A stretch of DNA of 64,000 nt from Methylobacterium planeticum (GTDB lineage: Bacteria; Pseudomonadota; Alphaproteobacteria; Rhizobiales; Beijerinckiaceae): the NCBI RefSeq assembly GCF_008806345.1, contig NZ_VZZJ01000008.1:100616-164615 (forward strand), given 5' to 3'. The first letter of the stretch is position 1, and each line of letters starts with the position of its first letter. The position numbers and the translations under genes were made by a program. The notes under the pieces are model-generated. The model was given only the letters and a program-made list of their open reading frames with translations. It was not told the origin of the DNA and did no database searches. Positions 32,256-41,674 of this stretch are shown here, piece after piece.

Positions 32256-32558
32256 TCACATCGGCGAAAAGATGCTGCGCATGATCATGGTGGCATCAGT
32301 GAAGTTTTTGACATCCGCCATGACCCACGCCGTCTCCGCCGAACCAAGCGCCCGCTCCATGCATGCTTCATCCCGGAAGCGGTACACGCCGATGGAGAGC
32401 CAGCCGTCACCGCCGCTCGACGGATAGAAGGCGTCGCAGGCTTGCAGACCGTATGAGCCCCAGCACTCCATCGCCAAAGCAAGATGCTTGGTGGCGTAGT
32501 AGTCCCGATCGAACCATGACGTCCGATCTCCGGCGCAGACGACAAGCATTTTGGTCAT
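32256..32558 (-). CDS. EthD-like small protein
   Basis: The 100-residue protein has the pattern of EthD/dimeric alpha-beta-barrel proteins: FDRDYYATKHLALAMECWG, GWLSIGVYRFRDEACMERAL and DVKNFTDATMIM near the end. EthD is needed for ether degradation in actinobacteria, but its homologues are of unknown activity; some act as small isomerases. The ATG at 32558 has GGAGG 8 bases upstream, which decides against the longer frame from 32711. It lies 49 bases after the dehydrogenase gene. Confidence 0.8.
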   Translation of the reverse strand: MTKMLVVCAGDRTSWFDRDYYATKHLALAMECWGSYGLQACDAFYPSSGGDGWLSIGVYRFRDEACMERALGSAETAWVMADVKNFTDATMIMRSIFSPM

Positions 32559-32607
32559 GCACGTGCCTCCAAAGGGAGGTGTGGCGCATCGGGCTCTGGT
32601 GAGGCCG

Positions 32608-33465
32608 TCATATCCGCCGCCCCTGCTGGATCGTGAACTCGGCCATCGCGGACCAATCGCGGTCGCCCCAACCGCCATCGACGGTCTTCGACATTTGCCG
32701 ATGAACCGCATCGAGCATTGGCAATCCTACGCCGACCGCTTCGGCGGCTTCGCGGGCGAGACGAAGATCCTTCAGGCCGAGGGTCGCCTTGAAGCCCGGC
32801 TCGTAGTCGCCCTTGGCGATGTTGGCGGAGTAGACCTGATAGGAGCGGCTGCCAAACAGCGTCCCAAGGATCACCTCGAAGAAGCGGTCGCGGGCGAGGC
32901 CGTTCGCCTCCGTCAGGACCACCGCTTCGGCCATGGCCTCGATCGCCATGGTGATCATCATGTTGCAGGCGATCTTGGCCGCGTTGGCGGTCGGCGCCTC
33001 CGGGCCCATGTCCCAGATCCGCCCGCCGATCGCCTCCAGGATTGGCTGCGCCGTCACGACCGCCGCGGGTGGTCCGCCGGCGAGCACGTTCAATTCTCCC
33101 CTGGCGGCGACATCGGGCCGTCCGAGCACCGGAGCGGACACGTAGCCGAGCCCGGCTTCCTCATGCGTTCGCACAAGCTCCTGCGCGAACGCCACGGAGA
33201 TCGTGGACGACACGACGTGGACGAGACCCGATTTGGCTTGCGCCAGGACGCCCGTGTCCAGCAGCACGGTCCGGATCGCGGCGTCCTCTGACAGCATCGT
33301 CAGCACTGCGTCACCTCGGAACGCGTCCGCGGGTGCGTGCACCATCGTCACGCCCTCGACATGGCCGCCCGAGCGGTTCCAGGCCTTCACGCCATGTCCC
33401 GCAGCCACGAGGTTCTTCGCCATGGCGCGTCCCATCGCGCCGAGCCCGATCAGTCCGATATCCAT
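32608..33465 (-). CDS. beta-hydroxyacid dehydrogenase (3-hydroxyisobutyrate dehydrogenase-like)
   Basis: This 285-residue NAD(P)-dependent enzyme has the Rossmann motif IGLIGLGAMGRAMAKNLVAA (residues 3-22), the substrate-loop GYVSAPVLGRPDVAARGEL and the catalytic Lys in ANAAKIACNMM (about 165), followed by the all-helical C-terminal domain with GFKATLGLKDLRLA. The family oxidises 3-hydroxyisobutyrate, tartronate semialdehyde and related acids. It may oxidise a hydroxy acid arising in the cluster's pathway. SD strength is average; the ATG gives a full-length Rossmann start. Confidence 0.9.
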   Translation of the reverse strand: MDIGLIGLGAMGRAMAKNLVAAGHGVKAWNRSGGHVEGVTMVHAPADAFRGDAVLTMLSEDAAIRTVLLDTGVLAQAKSGLVHVVSSTISVAFAQELVRTHEEAGLGYVSAPVLGRPDVAARGELNVLAGGPPAAVVTAQPILEAIGGRIWDMGPEAPTANAAKIACNMMITMAIEAMAEAVVLTEANGLARDRFFEVILGTLFGSRSYQVYSANIAKGDYEPGFKATLGLKDLRLAREAAEAVGVGLPMLDAVHRQMSKTVDGGWGDRDWSAMAEFTIQQGRRI

Positions 33466-33600
33466 GTCACGATCCTTCGACGTTCGACTCGATCGAATGT
33501 TGAACGCGACCGTTCACTCTTCAGGCCGCAAGCGACCAGATCCAAGCGTTCGGCGCTCCGGCGCAGTCGAGCGCCAGTCCACGACCACCGCGCGGCGACG

Positions 33601-34998
33601 TCAATGCGGTGGCCGCAATCCCGCGACCCTGCTGACTGCTTCCAGTCGCGCGGCGACGTTCAGGACGGTGGACTCGGCGAACCAGCGGGAGACGAGCTGG
33701 ATCCCGATCGGCATCCCGTCGCCGCTCGTGCCGAAACGCATCGAGAGCGCGGGCAGGCCGGTCAAGTTGAAGGGAACTGTTGCGCGCAGGATGTGACGCG
33801 ACGTGACGGTCTCGCCACCGATCACGAACTCGGCCAGGTCATGGGGCGGAGCCGAAAGCAGGGTGACCGGGCACAGGAGCGCATCGTAGCGCCGAAAGTA
33901 ATCCGCAAACCCGCTGCGCAGGCGTTCGACCGCCTGAGTGGCGGCGACGTAGTCCCGAGCGCTCGGGTCCGGCATCGCCAGGATCCGCTTGGCATGTTCG
34001 AAGACCTGATCGGCGTGGCCCTCTACCGCCTCGGCGATGACCGGTTTCGTCTCCGGGCCCTGGAGGTTCAGGTAGAGGTCGATGCCGTTGATCTCTTCCA
34101 GGACCGGGATGCGAACGGGCTCGACGAGACACCCAGCCTCGGCGAGCGCCCTGGCCGCATCGCCGACGGTCGTCGCGACGTCCGGCGCGATCGGCCCGAA
34201 GCCCGGCGCGACGAGCCAGCCCACGCGCAGGGCTCGCGCAGGGTCGGAAGTGCAGCCCGCACCGAACGACAGCGGACTGTTCGCGTAGCCGTCCGACCCG
34301 TCCGGCCCCGCCAGCAGCGAGTAACTCAGGGCGATGTCGCGGACGCTCCTGGCCATCGGCCCGACATGCCAAAGGCGGCGCGGGACTTGGGGCCAGTGCT
34401 CCGTCGTGGGAATGCGGCCGTGCGTGGCTTTGAGGGCGACGATGCCGGTATGCGCGGCCGGTCCCCGTAACGAGATGGCGACGTCGCTGCCCAGCCCCAA
34501 CGGCGACATGCCGGCCGCGATGGCCGCCGATTCTCCGCCGCTGGAGCCACCGGGGGTGCGCTCCAGGTTCCAGGGATTGTTCGTGCGCCCGATCAGCAGG
34601 TTGTCCGTTTCGGTCGCGAAGGAGAACTCCGGCAGGTTCGTCTTCGCGAGCAGGATGGCGCCGGCCTGCCGCAAGCGGGCCACGCTCGTCGCGTCGGTGC
34701 TCGGTACGCGCCCTGCGAAGATCGGAGAGCCGCGCTGGGTCGGCACTTCAGCCGTATCGAGCGAGTCCTTGACGGTGAACGGCACGCCGTGAAGAGGGCC
34801 GAGCGGATCACCGCGCATGATCGCTCGTTCCGCAGCCTGTGCCTCGGCGAGGGCTCGCTCGGCGACAAGTGTCACGATCGCGTTCAGCCTCGGATTGGCC
34901 GCCTCGATCCGGTCGAGGTGCGATTGCACGAGTTCGACGGGCGTAATCGCCTTCGCAGCCACGAGAGCTGCCTGTTCGGTTGCATCCTCGAAAGGCAT
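33601..34998 (-). CDS. amidase-signature (AS) family amidase
   Basis: The 465-residue protein has the AS pattern: Lys77 (FTVKDSLD), the cis-Ser in TPGGSSGGESAAIAAG (148-163) and the nucleophile Ser176 in GSDVAISLRGPAAHTG. It would hydrolyse an amide in the cytosol. The Gly-Gly-Ser usually before the nucleophile is AIS here, a small change seen in some branches. It is a separate gene from the AS amidase at 28076; the pair is only distantly related. It follows the Gfo/Idh/MocA gene after 10 bases, so the two are in one transcript. Confidence 0.92.
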   Translation of the reverse strand: MPFEDATEQAALVAAKAITPVELVQSHLDRIEAANPRLNAIVTLVAERALAEAQAAERAIMRGDPLGPLHGVPFTVKDSLDTAEVPTQRGSPIFAGRVPSTDATSVARLRQAGAILLAKTNLPEFSFATETDNLLIGRTNNPWNLERTPGGSSGGESAAIAAGMSPLGLGSDVAISLRGPAAHTGIVALKATHGRIPTTEHWPQVPRRLWHVGPMARSVRDIALSYSLLAGPDGSDGYANSPLSFGAGCTSDPARALRVGWLVAPGFGPIAPDVATTVGDAARALAEAGCLVEPVRIPVLEEINGIDLYLNLQGPETKPVIAEAVEGHADQVFEHAKRILAMPDPSARDYVAATQAVERLRSGFADYFRRYDALLCPVTLLSAPPHDLAEFVIGGETVTSRHILRATVPFNLTGLPALSMRFGTSGDGMPIGIQLVSRWFAESTVLNVAARLEAVSRVAGLRPPH

Positions 34999-35008
34999 CG
35001 TTCGCTCC

Positions 35009-36145
35009 TCAGCCTGCCGATCCCGCGACGTGCTCGGGCCATCCTCTGGCGAGCCGACGCTGGCCGTCCTTCGCTGACGCTTCGAGGTCGCGGAGAAATC
35101 GCGTTAGCCGGACGGCGTGGTCGAATCCGACCGTAGCCGTTGATCCGGTCCGGATGGACTCTCTAAGGGCGGCGTAGACGCCGCCCACGTTCACGGCCTC
35201 GTCGGGCAAGTCGGTGAGTTCGCCTTCATCGGTGGGTTCGGACAGGCCGTTCAGCGCCAGCCTCAGTCGACTGGATTGGAAGCCTCGCGGCGCCGCGCCC
35301 TCTAGCACCAGCGTTCCCCCGTCGCCTATGACCTCGAAGCGGAACAGCGCGTCCCGCGTCCGGCCACCGGCGATCTCGACCGACAGCGCGCCACCGCCTT
35401 CCAGAGACGACTGGGTCAGGATCAGGTCGGGGGTCGATCGAGCGATCGGGTCCATCCCGCCCACGACGGCGACGCGTTCGAACTGCCGTCGTGTCAGCGC
35501 CTGCACGTCGAGCAGCGGCCCCAGAACCGCGGAGGCTGCATCAAGCGCGTGCCCGGCATGGATGGTCACGAGGGTCGCGCCGTTGCGAGGCTCCTCGAGG
35601 TACGTCTCGGCCGCCGGGATGGTCGGCCCGAACGCGATGGTTTCGGAGATGATGCGAGCGCTCAGCACCCGCCCGAGAACGCCTGACCGGACCAGGTCTC
35701 CGGCATGCCGCAAGGCGGGGCTCCGCCGCGCCTGCAACCCGATGACAGCGGTCCGGCCGGCATCTCGCGCAGCAAGGGTCAGTTCCTCGGCCTCGGCCAG
35801 ATCCCGGCCGAGCGGCCACTCGCAGTAGACGTGCTTGCCGGCCGCGAGCGCGCCGAGAATCAGCTCGCGATGCGCCGGAACCCTCACAGCCACCGTCACG
35901 AGGTCGACGGCCGGATCACCGAAGAGATCGGCGGGTTCGGCATAGGCCCGCGTCGCCCCGAACGTTCGCGCAGAGGCCTCCGCCGAAGATCGCGTGCTTC
36001 CGAGAACGGCGGCTAGCCGTAGCCCGGCCAGCGACTGCACGGCAGGCACGTGGGACAGCTTCGCCCAGCCGCGCTCGGGGCTCGCCCCGATCATTCCAAC
36101 ACCAATGTCGGCTGCCAAGATCGCCCTCCCACCTTGTCGCGGCAT
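35009..36145 (-). CDS. Gfo/Idh/MocA-family oxidoreductase
   Basis: The 378-residue enzyme starts MPRQGGRAILAADIGVGMIG with a Rossmann motif (IGVGMIG) and goes on with AVRVPAHRELILGALAAGKH and YCEWPLGRDLAEAEEL, where Glu-Trp-Pro replaces the usual EKP of the family, as in Gal80p-like members. It would oxidise or reduce a sugar, inositol or related cyclic alcohol with NAD(P). The ATG at 36145 starts the Rossmann fold sensibly; upstream codons to 36394 overlap the divergent LysR gene and are not used. It heads the minus-strand cluster (36.1 to 29.6 kb). Confidence 0.88.
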   Translation of the reverse strand: MPRQGGRAILAADIGVGMIGASPERGWAKLSHVPAVQSLAGLRLAAVLGSTRSSAEASARTFGATRAYAEPADLFGDPAVDLVTVAVRVPAHRELILGALAAGKHVYCEWPLGRDLAEAEELTLAARDAGRTAVIGLQARRSPALRHAGDLVRSGVLGRVLSARIISETIAFGPTIPAAETYLEEPRNGATLVTIHAGHALDAASAVLGPLLDVQALTRRQFERVAVVGGMDPIARSTPDLILTQSSLEGGGALSVEIAGGRTRDALFRFEVIGDGGTLVLEGAAPRGFQSSRLRLALNGLSEPTDEGELTDLPDEAVNVGGVYAALRESIRTGSTATVGFDHAVRLTRFLRDLEASAKDGQRRLARGWPEHVAGSAG

Positions 36146-36233
36146 CGATCCTGCCGCACGAGCTTGAGATCGGCGTTCCGTCCGTGGTGAAAAGAACCGC
36201 GTTTGCTCACCAGATTGATGAGGAAGGTTCAAC

Positions 36234-37133
36234 GTGGCGCGCCCGAGCTTGCAGGCGTTGGAGGTCTTCCTGGCCGTCGCGCGGCTCGGCAGTTTTCGGC
36301 GCGCCGCCGCCACCCGCGGTGTCACGCCATCCGCGCTCAGCCACCTGATCCGCGGCCTGGAGGAGGGCCTCGATGTTCGGCTCTTCCATCGCACGAGCCG
36401 ATCGGTCGCCCTGACCGAGGCTGGTCGGTTGTTGCTGGAGCGGATCGGATCACCGCTCGATCAGGTCGGCGCCGCGATCGACAGGGTCGGCAGCTTGCGT
36501 GACGAGCCTGCCGGGACACTTCGGATCAACGCCCCGAGGATCGTGGCGGAACTCGTCTTCGAGCCGATCGTGGCCCGTTTCCTAGCCGCCTACCCGAAGA
36601 TCCGGCTGGAAGTCGTCACGACCGACGGGTTGGTGGATATCGTCGGCGAAGGCTTCGATGCGGGAATACGGCGCGACCGGCGCCTCGCCCCTGGCATGAT
36701 CGCCGTTCCGGTCGGCCCGGCCCGGCGCTTCGCCGTCGTCGCCGCCCCGTCTTACATGGAGGGCCGGGAGCCTCCCCGTACGCTGGCCGACCTGCAGGCG
36801 CATCTCTGCATCGAACGTCGATTTCCGAACGGGTCCCGCTACGCCTGGGAGTTCGCGAAGGACGGTGAGGCCGTCGAGGTTGAGGTGACGGGGCCGCTCG
36901 TCGTGGACGAGACGCGCCTGATGCTGCGGGCTGCGCTCGACGGGGTCGGCATCGGCTTCATGTTCGAGGAACTCGTCGCCCATCATCTCGCGGCAGGCCG
37001 CTTGCTGCGCTTCTTGGAGGATTGGTGCCCGGTCGCACCGCGATTTCACCTGTTCTACTCGGGCAGAAGGCAGGTGCCTCCGCCGCTCAGGGCCTTGATC
37101 GAATTTCTCAAATGCGCGGGCCCGAGCACATGA
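36234..37133 (+). CDS. LysR-family transcriptional regulator
   Basis: The 299-residue regulator has the N-terminal helix-turn-helix (LQALEVFLAVARLGSFRRAA, GVTPSALSHLIRGLEEGLDV, LFHRTSRSVALTEAG) and a periplasmic-binding-like effector domain. The GTG at 36234 follows AGGAAGG. It diverges from the Gfo/Idh/MocA gene across 88 bases containing a CTCA-N9-TGAG dyad (36206-36222), a place where a LysR protein would bind to control both directions. The likely effector is a metabolite of the minus-strand pathway. Confidence 0.92.
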   Translation: MARPSLQALEVFLAVARLGSFRRAAATRGVTPSALSHLIRGLEEGLDVRLFHRTSRSVALTEAGRLLLERIGSPLDQVGAAIDRVGSLRDEPAGTLRINAPRIVAELVFEPIVARFLAAYPKIRLEVVTTDGLVDIVGEGFDAGIRRDRRLAPGMIAVPVGPARRFAVVAAPSYMEGREPPRTLADLQAHLCIERRFPNGSRYAWEFAKDGEAVEVEVTGPLVVDETRLMLRAALDGVGIGFMFEELVAHHLAAGRLLRFLEDWCPVAPRFHLFYSGRRQVPPPLRALIEFLKCAGPST

Positions 37134-37312
37134 TCTGTTTGGCGAAGTGCTCGGTCAGCGAGAACGTCCGCTTTGGAGAGCTCAGTGAGCCACTCTCAGT
37201 GTCCACGATGGGCGCGAAGCTGAAGCAGTCACCTTCGTTCAGGCATCGCGGCGGTCGGTCGGCGCGTTACCAACCCTGATCGCTGGTCTCACATACGGGA
37301 TTATTGCCGCCC

Positions 37313-38080
37313 ATGTCTCGCTTTGCCAGTGTCCTCCTCGATCTGAGCGGGGTTGTGTTCATCGGTGATGAGCCGATCGGCGATGCCGTCGCCAGCATCA
37401 AGGACCTGAGGGCAAACGGCATACCGCTTCGCTTCGTCACGAACACCACATCGCAGCCGCGTCGCGCCTTGCTCGTAACGCTGCAGCATCTGGGGATCGA
37501 GGCGGCCAGTGGCGACATCTTCACTCCGGCGATCGCAGCACGGACGCTCATGCAGGAGCGTGGCCTGTCCCCTCACTTCCTCGTGCATCCCGCCTTGCTC
37601 GAAGACTTCGACGTCCCATCCCAGGGCGCTGTCGACGCGGTCATCGTCGGTGATGCCGGCGGGGTGTTCTCCTATCAGACCCTCAACGAAGCGTTCCGCC
37701 TCATCGAGGCCGGTGCCGCGTTCATTGCGCTCGCGCGCAACCGCACGTTCAAGGACACCGATGGGCAGCTGAGCCTGGATGCCGGCCCGTTCGTCGCGGC
37801 CCTGGAGTTCGCAAGCCGTCGTGATGCCCTCCTCGTCGGAAAGCCGTCGGCCTCGTTCTACGCGGCTGCCTTGGCCGACCTGGGGACCTCACCACGGGAG
37901 ACGGTGATGATCGGTGACGATGTGGAGGCGGACGTTGCGGGCGCGATGCAGGCTGGCATAGCGGGAATCTTGGTCAGAACCGGCAAGTACAAGACCGGCG
38001 ATGAGGCCCGCGTCGATCCAGCGCCGACGGCGACCGTCCCGGATCTTCGACAGGCGGTGAACTGGATCCTCGAACAGTAG
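37313..38080 (+). CDS. HAD-IIA family phosphatase
   Basis: This 255-residue hydrolase has motif I LLDLSGVVFIG (nucleophile Asp at about 10; Ser takes the place of the second Asp, as in HDHD2/LHPP-like branches), motif II FVTNTTS, motif III VGKPSASFY and motif IV MIGDDVEADVAGAMQAGI with LVRTGKY. The cap is of the C2 type. The family cleaves phosphate from small metabolites, for example nucleotides or phospholysine. The ATG at 37313 is preferred over a TTG at 37304. Confidence 0.9.
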   Translation: MSRFASVLLDLSGVVFIGDEPIGDAVASIKDLRANGIPLRFVTNTTSQPRRALLVTLQHLGIEAASGDIFTPAIAARTLMQERGLSPHFLVHPALLEDFDVPSQGAVDAVIVGDAGGVFSYQTLNEAFRLIEAGAAFIALARNRTFKDTDGQLSLDAGPFVAALEFASRRDALLVGKPSASFYAAALADLGTSPRETVMIGDDVEADVAGAMQAGIAGILVRTGKYKTGDEARVDPAPTATVPDLRQAVNWILEQ

Positions 38081-38169
38081 ATGTCAGGATCAAGGTTTGA
38101 GGAGACGCCAGGCTCAGCCGGCGATCGTCTGCCGATGTTAGACCCGGTACCGGTGCCCCCGTGGCGAGT

Positions 38170-38781
38170 TCACCGTCGGTCGTGCTCGAGCCGCACGGCG
38201 ACCTCGTTTCGGCGCAGGAACGGCAGCGAGAAGGGTGGGTCGTAGCCCATGAAAATGGAAGGGCCTTCGGGCTTCCGGGACGTTGCCGCAAGCACCTCGG
38301 AGAGGATGCGCTCTTGCTCGGCCCGGGCTTCGGGCGTGCTGATCCCTGAGAATCGGAGCGCCGCCATGCACTCGGCCGGGACATGGACCAGCCGCACGCC
38401 CGTTTCCGTGGGTTCGGGCGCCCCGGCTCGAGCGACCTTGCGAGGCAGGAAGAAGCGCATGGTGCCGGCGGTGCCCTGCTCGACCGGTACTGTCATCGCG
38501 ATGCGCCGCCCGCCGACCTCCACGGGAGCCGTCATGGCAATGAGGCCGCCGCCTCGGTTCGCGCCCGTGATGTAGCGGAAGAGCCGCCCGAACGCCTCAC
38601 CGTCGCCTTGCCCGCGCGAATTCGTCTCGACGGCGAGGCGCTCGTCGTAGGCCCGGATCTCAACGCCGCGATCGAGCTGCTCGACGACGGTGTAGCGCGG
38701 CTGCTCGTACAGGCCCCGGATCCCGAAGACGCCCAGGACCGCTTCGAACAGGGCGATGGCGAAGTAGGCGATCTTGTCCAT
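38170..38781 (-). CDS. SOUL haem-binding family protein
   Basis: The 203-residue protein has an N-terminal hydrophobic segment (IAYFAIALFEAVLGVFGI), then the SOUL/HBP core: EQPRYTVVEQLDRGVEIRAY, FGRLFRYITGANRGGGLIAM, TAPVEVGGRRIAMTVPVEQG and the C-terminal end with FMGYDPPFSLPFLRRNEV, the family tail. SOUL proteins bind haem or tetrapyrroles weakly; the bacterial ones are membrane-tethered but uncharacterised. It converges with the HAD phosphatase gene (89 bases apart). Confidence 0.9.
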   Translation of the reverse strand: MDKIAYFAIALFEAVLGVFGIRGLYEQPRYTVVEQLDRGVEIRAYDERLAVETNSRGQGDGEAFGRLFRYITGANRGGGLIAMTAPVEVGGRRIAMTVPVEQGTAGTMRFFLPRKVARAGAPEPTETGVRLVHVPAECMAALRFSGISTPEARAEQERILSEVLAATSRKPEGPSIFMGYDPPFSLPFLRRNEVAVRLEHDRR

Positions 38782-38960
38782 GGCCGATGAAGGCGGTTGT
38801 TCGGAGACGGAAACGAAAGGCCCCCGGTCCGTAGTCGTTCAGACCTGCATTCGTTCCGGCCTTCAGGCTCGTCACGGGCCGGCCGGAACCGGTCAAGCGG
38901 CCACATGGCGTGCTATCCCATTCTAGGGTCTTCTCGCTAATCGGCACCCGGGAAGCACGC

Positions 38961-39596
38961 ATGGCTCACGTTCTCGTTATCGGCGCCAGTAAGGGCATCG
39001 GCCTGGAAACCACGAAGGCAGCCTTGGCGGCCGGGCACCGCGTGCGCGCCTTCGCGCGGTCCGCGGCGAGCATGGTGCTGTCGGACCCCAACCTCGAATG
39101 TTGTACCGGGGACGCGGTCGATTCCGGCGATGTGGCAAAGGCCCTCGATGGGATCGACGTCGTGGTCCAGGCACTCGGGGTGCCGGGCCGGGATCTCTTC
39201 AGTCCCGTGCGCCTGTTCTCCGACGCGACAAACGTGCTCGTGCCCGCGATGGAGAAGACGGGGGTTCACCGGCTCATCGCGGTCACGGGCTTCGGAGCGG
39301 GCGACAGCCGGGAAGCGATCGGCCTTCTGCAGCGACTGCCGTTCCGGCTCGTCTTCGGGCGCGCCTACGACGACAAGGACGCTCAGGAGATGCGGATCCG
39401 CAGGAGCGGCCTCGCCTGGACGCTCGTGAGACCCGGCGTCCTGACGAGCGGTGCCGCGACGGGCCGCTACAAGGTCCTCACCGAGCCGTCGGCATGGCGA
39501 AATGGCCTGATCTCCCGCGCCGACGTGGCAGGATACATCGTCGGTCAGATCGACCATCCGTCCCATGAGGGGAAAGCCGTCGTCCTCGTCGGATAG
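38961..39596 (+). CDS. NAD(P)-binding, atypical short-chain dehydrogenase
   Basis: The 211-residue protein starts MAHVLVIGASKGIGLETTKA (Gly-rich nucleotide site) and follows the NmrA/PF13460-type pattern: CTGDAVDSGDVAKALDGIDV, GVHRLIAVTGFGAGDSREAI, SGLAWTLVRPGVLTSG and DVAGYIVGQI. Such proteins bind NAD(P)H and may act as reductases or redox sensors, and the catalytic Tyr-x3-Lys of classical SDRs is absent. The ATG at 38961 follows GGGAAG, better than the longer frame from 38910. Confidence 0.85.
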   Translation: MAHVLVIGASKGIGLETTKAALAAGHRVRAFARSAASMVLSDPNLECCTGDAVDSGDVAKALDGIDVVVQALGVPGRDLFSPVRLFSDATNVLVPAMEKTGVHRLIAVTGFGAGDSREAIGLLQRLPFRLVFGRAYDDKDAQEMRIRRSGLAWTLVRPGVLTSGAATGRYKVLTEPSAWRNGLISRADVAGYIVGQIDHPSHEGKAVVLVG

Positions 39597-39696
39597 GCTG
39601 GAGAACGCGTTTGCACGCCCGCTCTCGGTCATCGGAAAGGGTCCGTCCTCGGCTTGAGGGCGTCCCTGCCCGCCACACGCCTCAGGATTGCACCGC

Positions 39697-41124
39697 ATGC
39701 CGAATCCCATTCAGTCGGTCGTTCGTGCCGTCCTTGAGGGCGGCGTCGAACTGGTGGCGGCCTACAATCGGAGGCGGCTGACGAGCCCAAATCCCTTCGT
39801 GGTCGGCGTCCACGAGCCGATGCGAGAGGAATTGACGCTGCAGGACCTCGCCGTGATCGGGCCAATACCGGCACAGCTCAATGGTCGGTACCTCAAGATG
39901 GGGGCCAATCCCGTTCGTCCGATCGCGGCGGGCAGCAACTGGTTTCTCGGTGACGGCATGGTGCACGGTTTCTCCATCGAGGATGGCAAAGCCCTGTGGT
40001 ACCGCAATCGGTGGATCGGCTCGCGCACCGCGGCCGCGGCCCTCGGCCAGCCCGCCGCACCCGGACCGCGTCGGGGCGGCAACGACACCGTCAACACCAA
40101 CGTGGTCGACATCGGCGGCCGCGTATTCGCCGTGGTGGAAGCCGGCAGCTTTCCCGTCGAACTCTCCGATACCCTGGAGGAGCAGTGCTACAATCCCTTC
40201 GACGGGACGCTCGCCGGACCCTTTTCCGGGCACCCGCACCGCGATCCGCTCACCGGCGAGACCCACGCGATCGCCTATGACGGGCGGGTCTGGGACAGCA
40301 TCCACCACATTGTCGTCTCAGCGGAAGGCAGGGTGGTCCGCGACGTCCCGATCGCGGTCGAAAATGGTCCTTGCATCCACGATTGCGCGATCACGGCCCG
40401 GTTCACGATCGTGCTGGATCTTCCCGTCACCTTCTCGATGCGGGCCGTGCTCGCCGGTCATCGCTTCCCGTTTCGCTGGAACCCGACTCATCGTGCGCGT
40501 GTGGGACTGCTGCCACGACACGGCAATGCCGCTGAGATCGCCTGGTGTGATGTCGAGCCATGCTACGTCTTTCACGCTGCCAACGCCTTCGATGCTGCGG
40601 ACGGGCAGGTGATCCTCGACGTGATCGCCTACCCGACGATGTTCGCCTCGGCGGGCGGTGAGCTCGACACGCTGGGTCGGCTCGAACGCTGGACCGTGGA
40701 CCCCTCGACGAAGCACGTCGAACGGCGCGTGATCGACCACACGCCTCAGGAGTTCCCTCGCATCGACGAGCGCCGCTTCGGGCAGAGCCATCGCTATGCC
40801 TACACGGTCTCAGTCCCGTCCGACGCCAACCCGCAGCTTGCCGGTGCGACGAAGATCTACAAGCATGATCTGGAGACAGGCGAGCGTCGTGTGCACGAGT
40901 TTGGCGCTCACCACATCCCGGGCGAGTTCGTATTCGTACCTGCCGCCGCGGAGGCAAGCGAGGATGAGGGATGGCTCGTCGGGCTCGTCATCGACACCGT
41001 GAACGAGACGACAGACTTCGCCATTCTCGACGCACAATCTTTTGACGCGCCACCCATCGCCACGATTCGGTTGCCGCACCGGATCCCGCCGGGATTTCAC
41101 GGAAACTGGTTTCCGACGCTGTGA
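39697..41124 (+). CDS. carotenoid cleavage oxygenase family protein
   Basis: The 475-residue enzyme is a seven-bladed propeller dioxygenase. The four iron-binding His are in SGHPHRDP (His179 or 181), CIHDCAIT (His228), YVFHAANAF (His293) and the C-terminal GFHGNW (His468). The family splits double bonds of carotenoids, retinoids, lignostilbenes or resveratrol with oxygen. The genome could provide C30 or C40 carotenoids (many methylobacteria are pink), but the substrate cannot be told from sequence. ATG 39697 is chosen over TTG 39688. Confidence 0.93.
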   Translation: MPNPIQSVVRAVLEGGVELVAAYNRRRLTSPNPFVVGVHEPMREELTLQDLAVIGPIPAQLNGRYLKMGANPVRPIAAGSNWFLGDGMVHGFSIEDGKALWYRNRWIGSRTAAAALGQPAAPGPRRGGNDTVNTNVVDIGGRVFAVVEAGSFPVELSDTLEEQCYNPFDGTLAGPFSGHPHRDPLTGETHAIAYDGRVWDSIHHIVVSAEGRVVRDVPIAVENGPCIHDCAITARFTIVLDLPVTFSMRAVLAGHRFPFRWNPTHRARVGLLPRHGNAAEIAWCDVEPCYVFHAANAFDAADGQVILDVIAYPTMFASAGGELDTLGRLERWTVDPSTKHVERRVIDHTPQEFPRIDERRFGQSHRYAYTVSVPSDANPQLAGATKIYKHDLETGERRVHEFGAHHIPGEFVFVPAAAEASEDEGWLVGLVIDTVNETTDFAILDAQSFDAPPIATIRLPHRIPPGFHGNWFPTL

Positions 41125-41674
41125 TCCTCAGGGTATGGACGAGCAATGCTTGCCTGCCCAAGCAGATGTACCTGATGCAGACCCTATGCGCCGTCTCAAC
41201 GACTATAGCCGGCATAATCCGACTTACTGACCGATGTCCGTTTCGAGGCATGAAGCAGGATACGTTGTACGACCGGGATGGGCGTATTTTGTTGAAAATC
41301 GCAACAGCGCGATGAGGATTTGCTCGCTCATGCGCGTATAAGAAATCTGATCGCCACTTAAAAAGTGGTTGTTAGATCCTAGTCCGCCCGTGCCGGTGCG
41401 GTCTTATTCTCAAACATGTTGACGTCTTGCTTGTGATATTTCTTGTGTAGGTTGAAATTGTAGCCTCACGAGTCGGCGACCCTCGCTCCCGTTTCGTCGA
41501 TCGTTACGAATGCCGAACGGTGTGTCCGAGAGGCATCAGTGAAGATTTGCTTTCCTTTTCCATATAACATTTTTTCATGCGAAGCGAAAAATTAACTACA
41601 CCAAGCTCATACGTACTGGACTCGTCGGACAAAGCCAAATCAATCCGAGCAAGTATCTTGACAAGAACCGAATT
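41125..41674. other. AT-rich intergenic region before the export/cyclase operon
   Basis: No gene is seen in these 550 bases. The last 200 bases (41530-41670) are much poorer in GC than their surroundings, a likely site for a regulated promoter and for silencing proteins such as MucR. A 64-codon frame at 41121-41315 lacks a ribosome-binding site. Confidence 0.4.
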
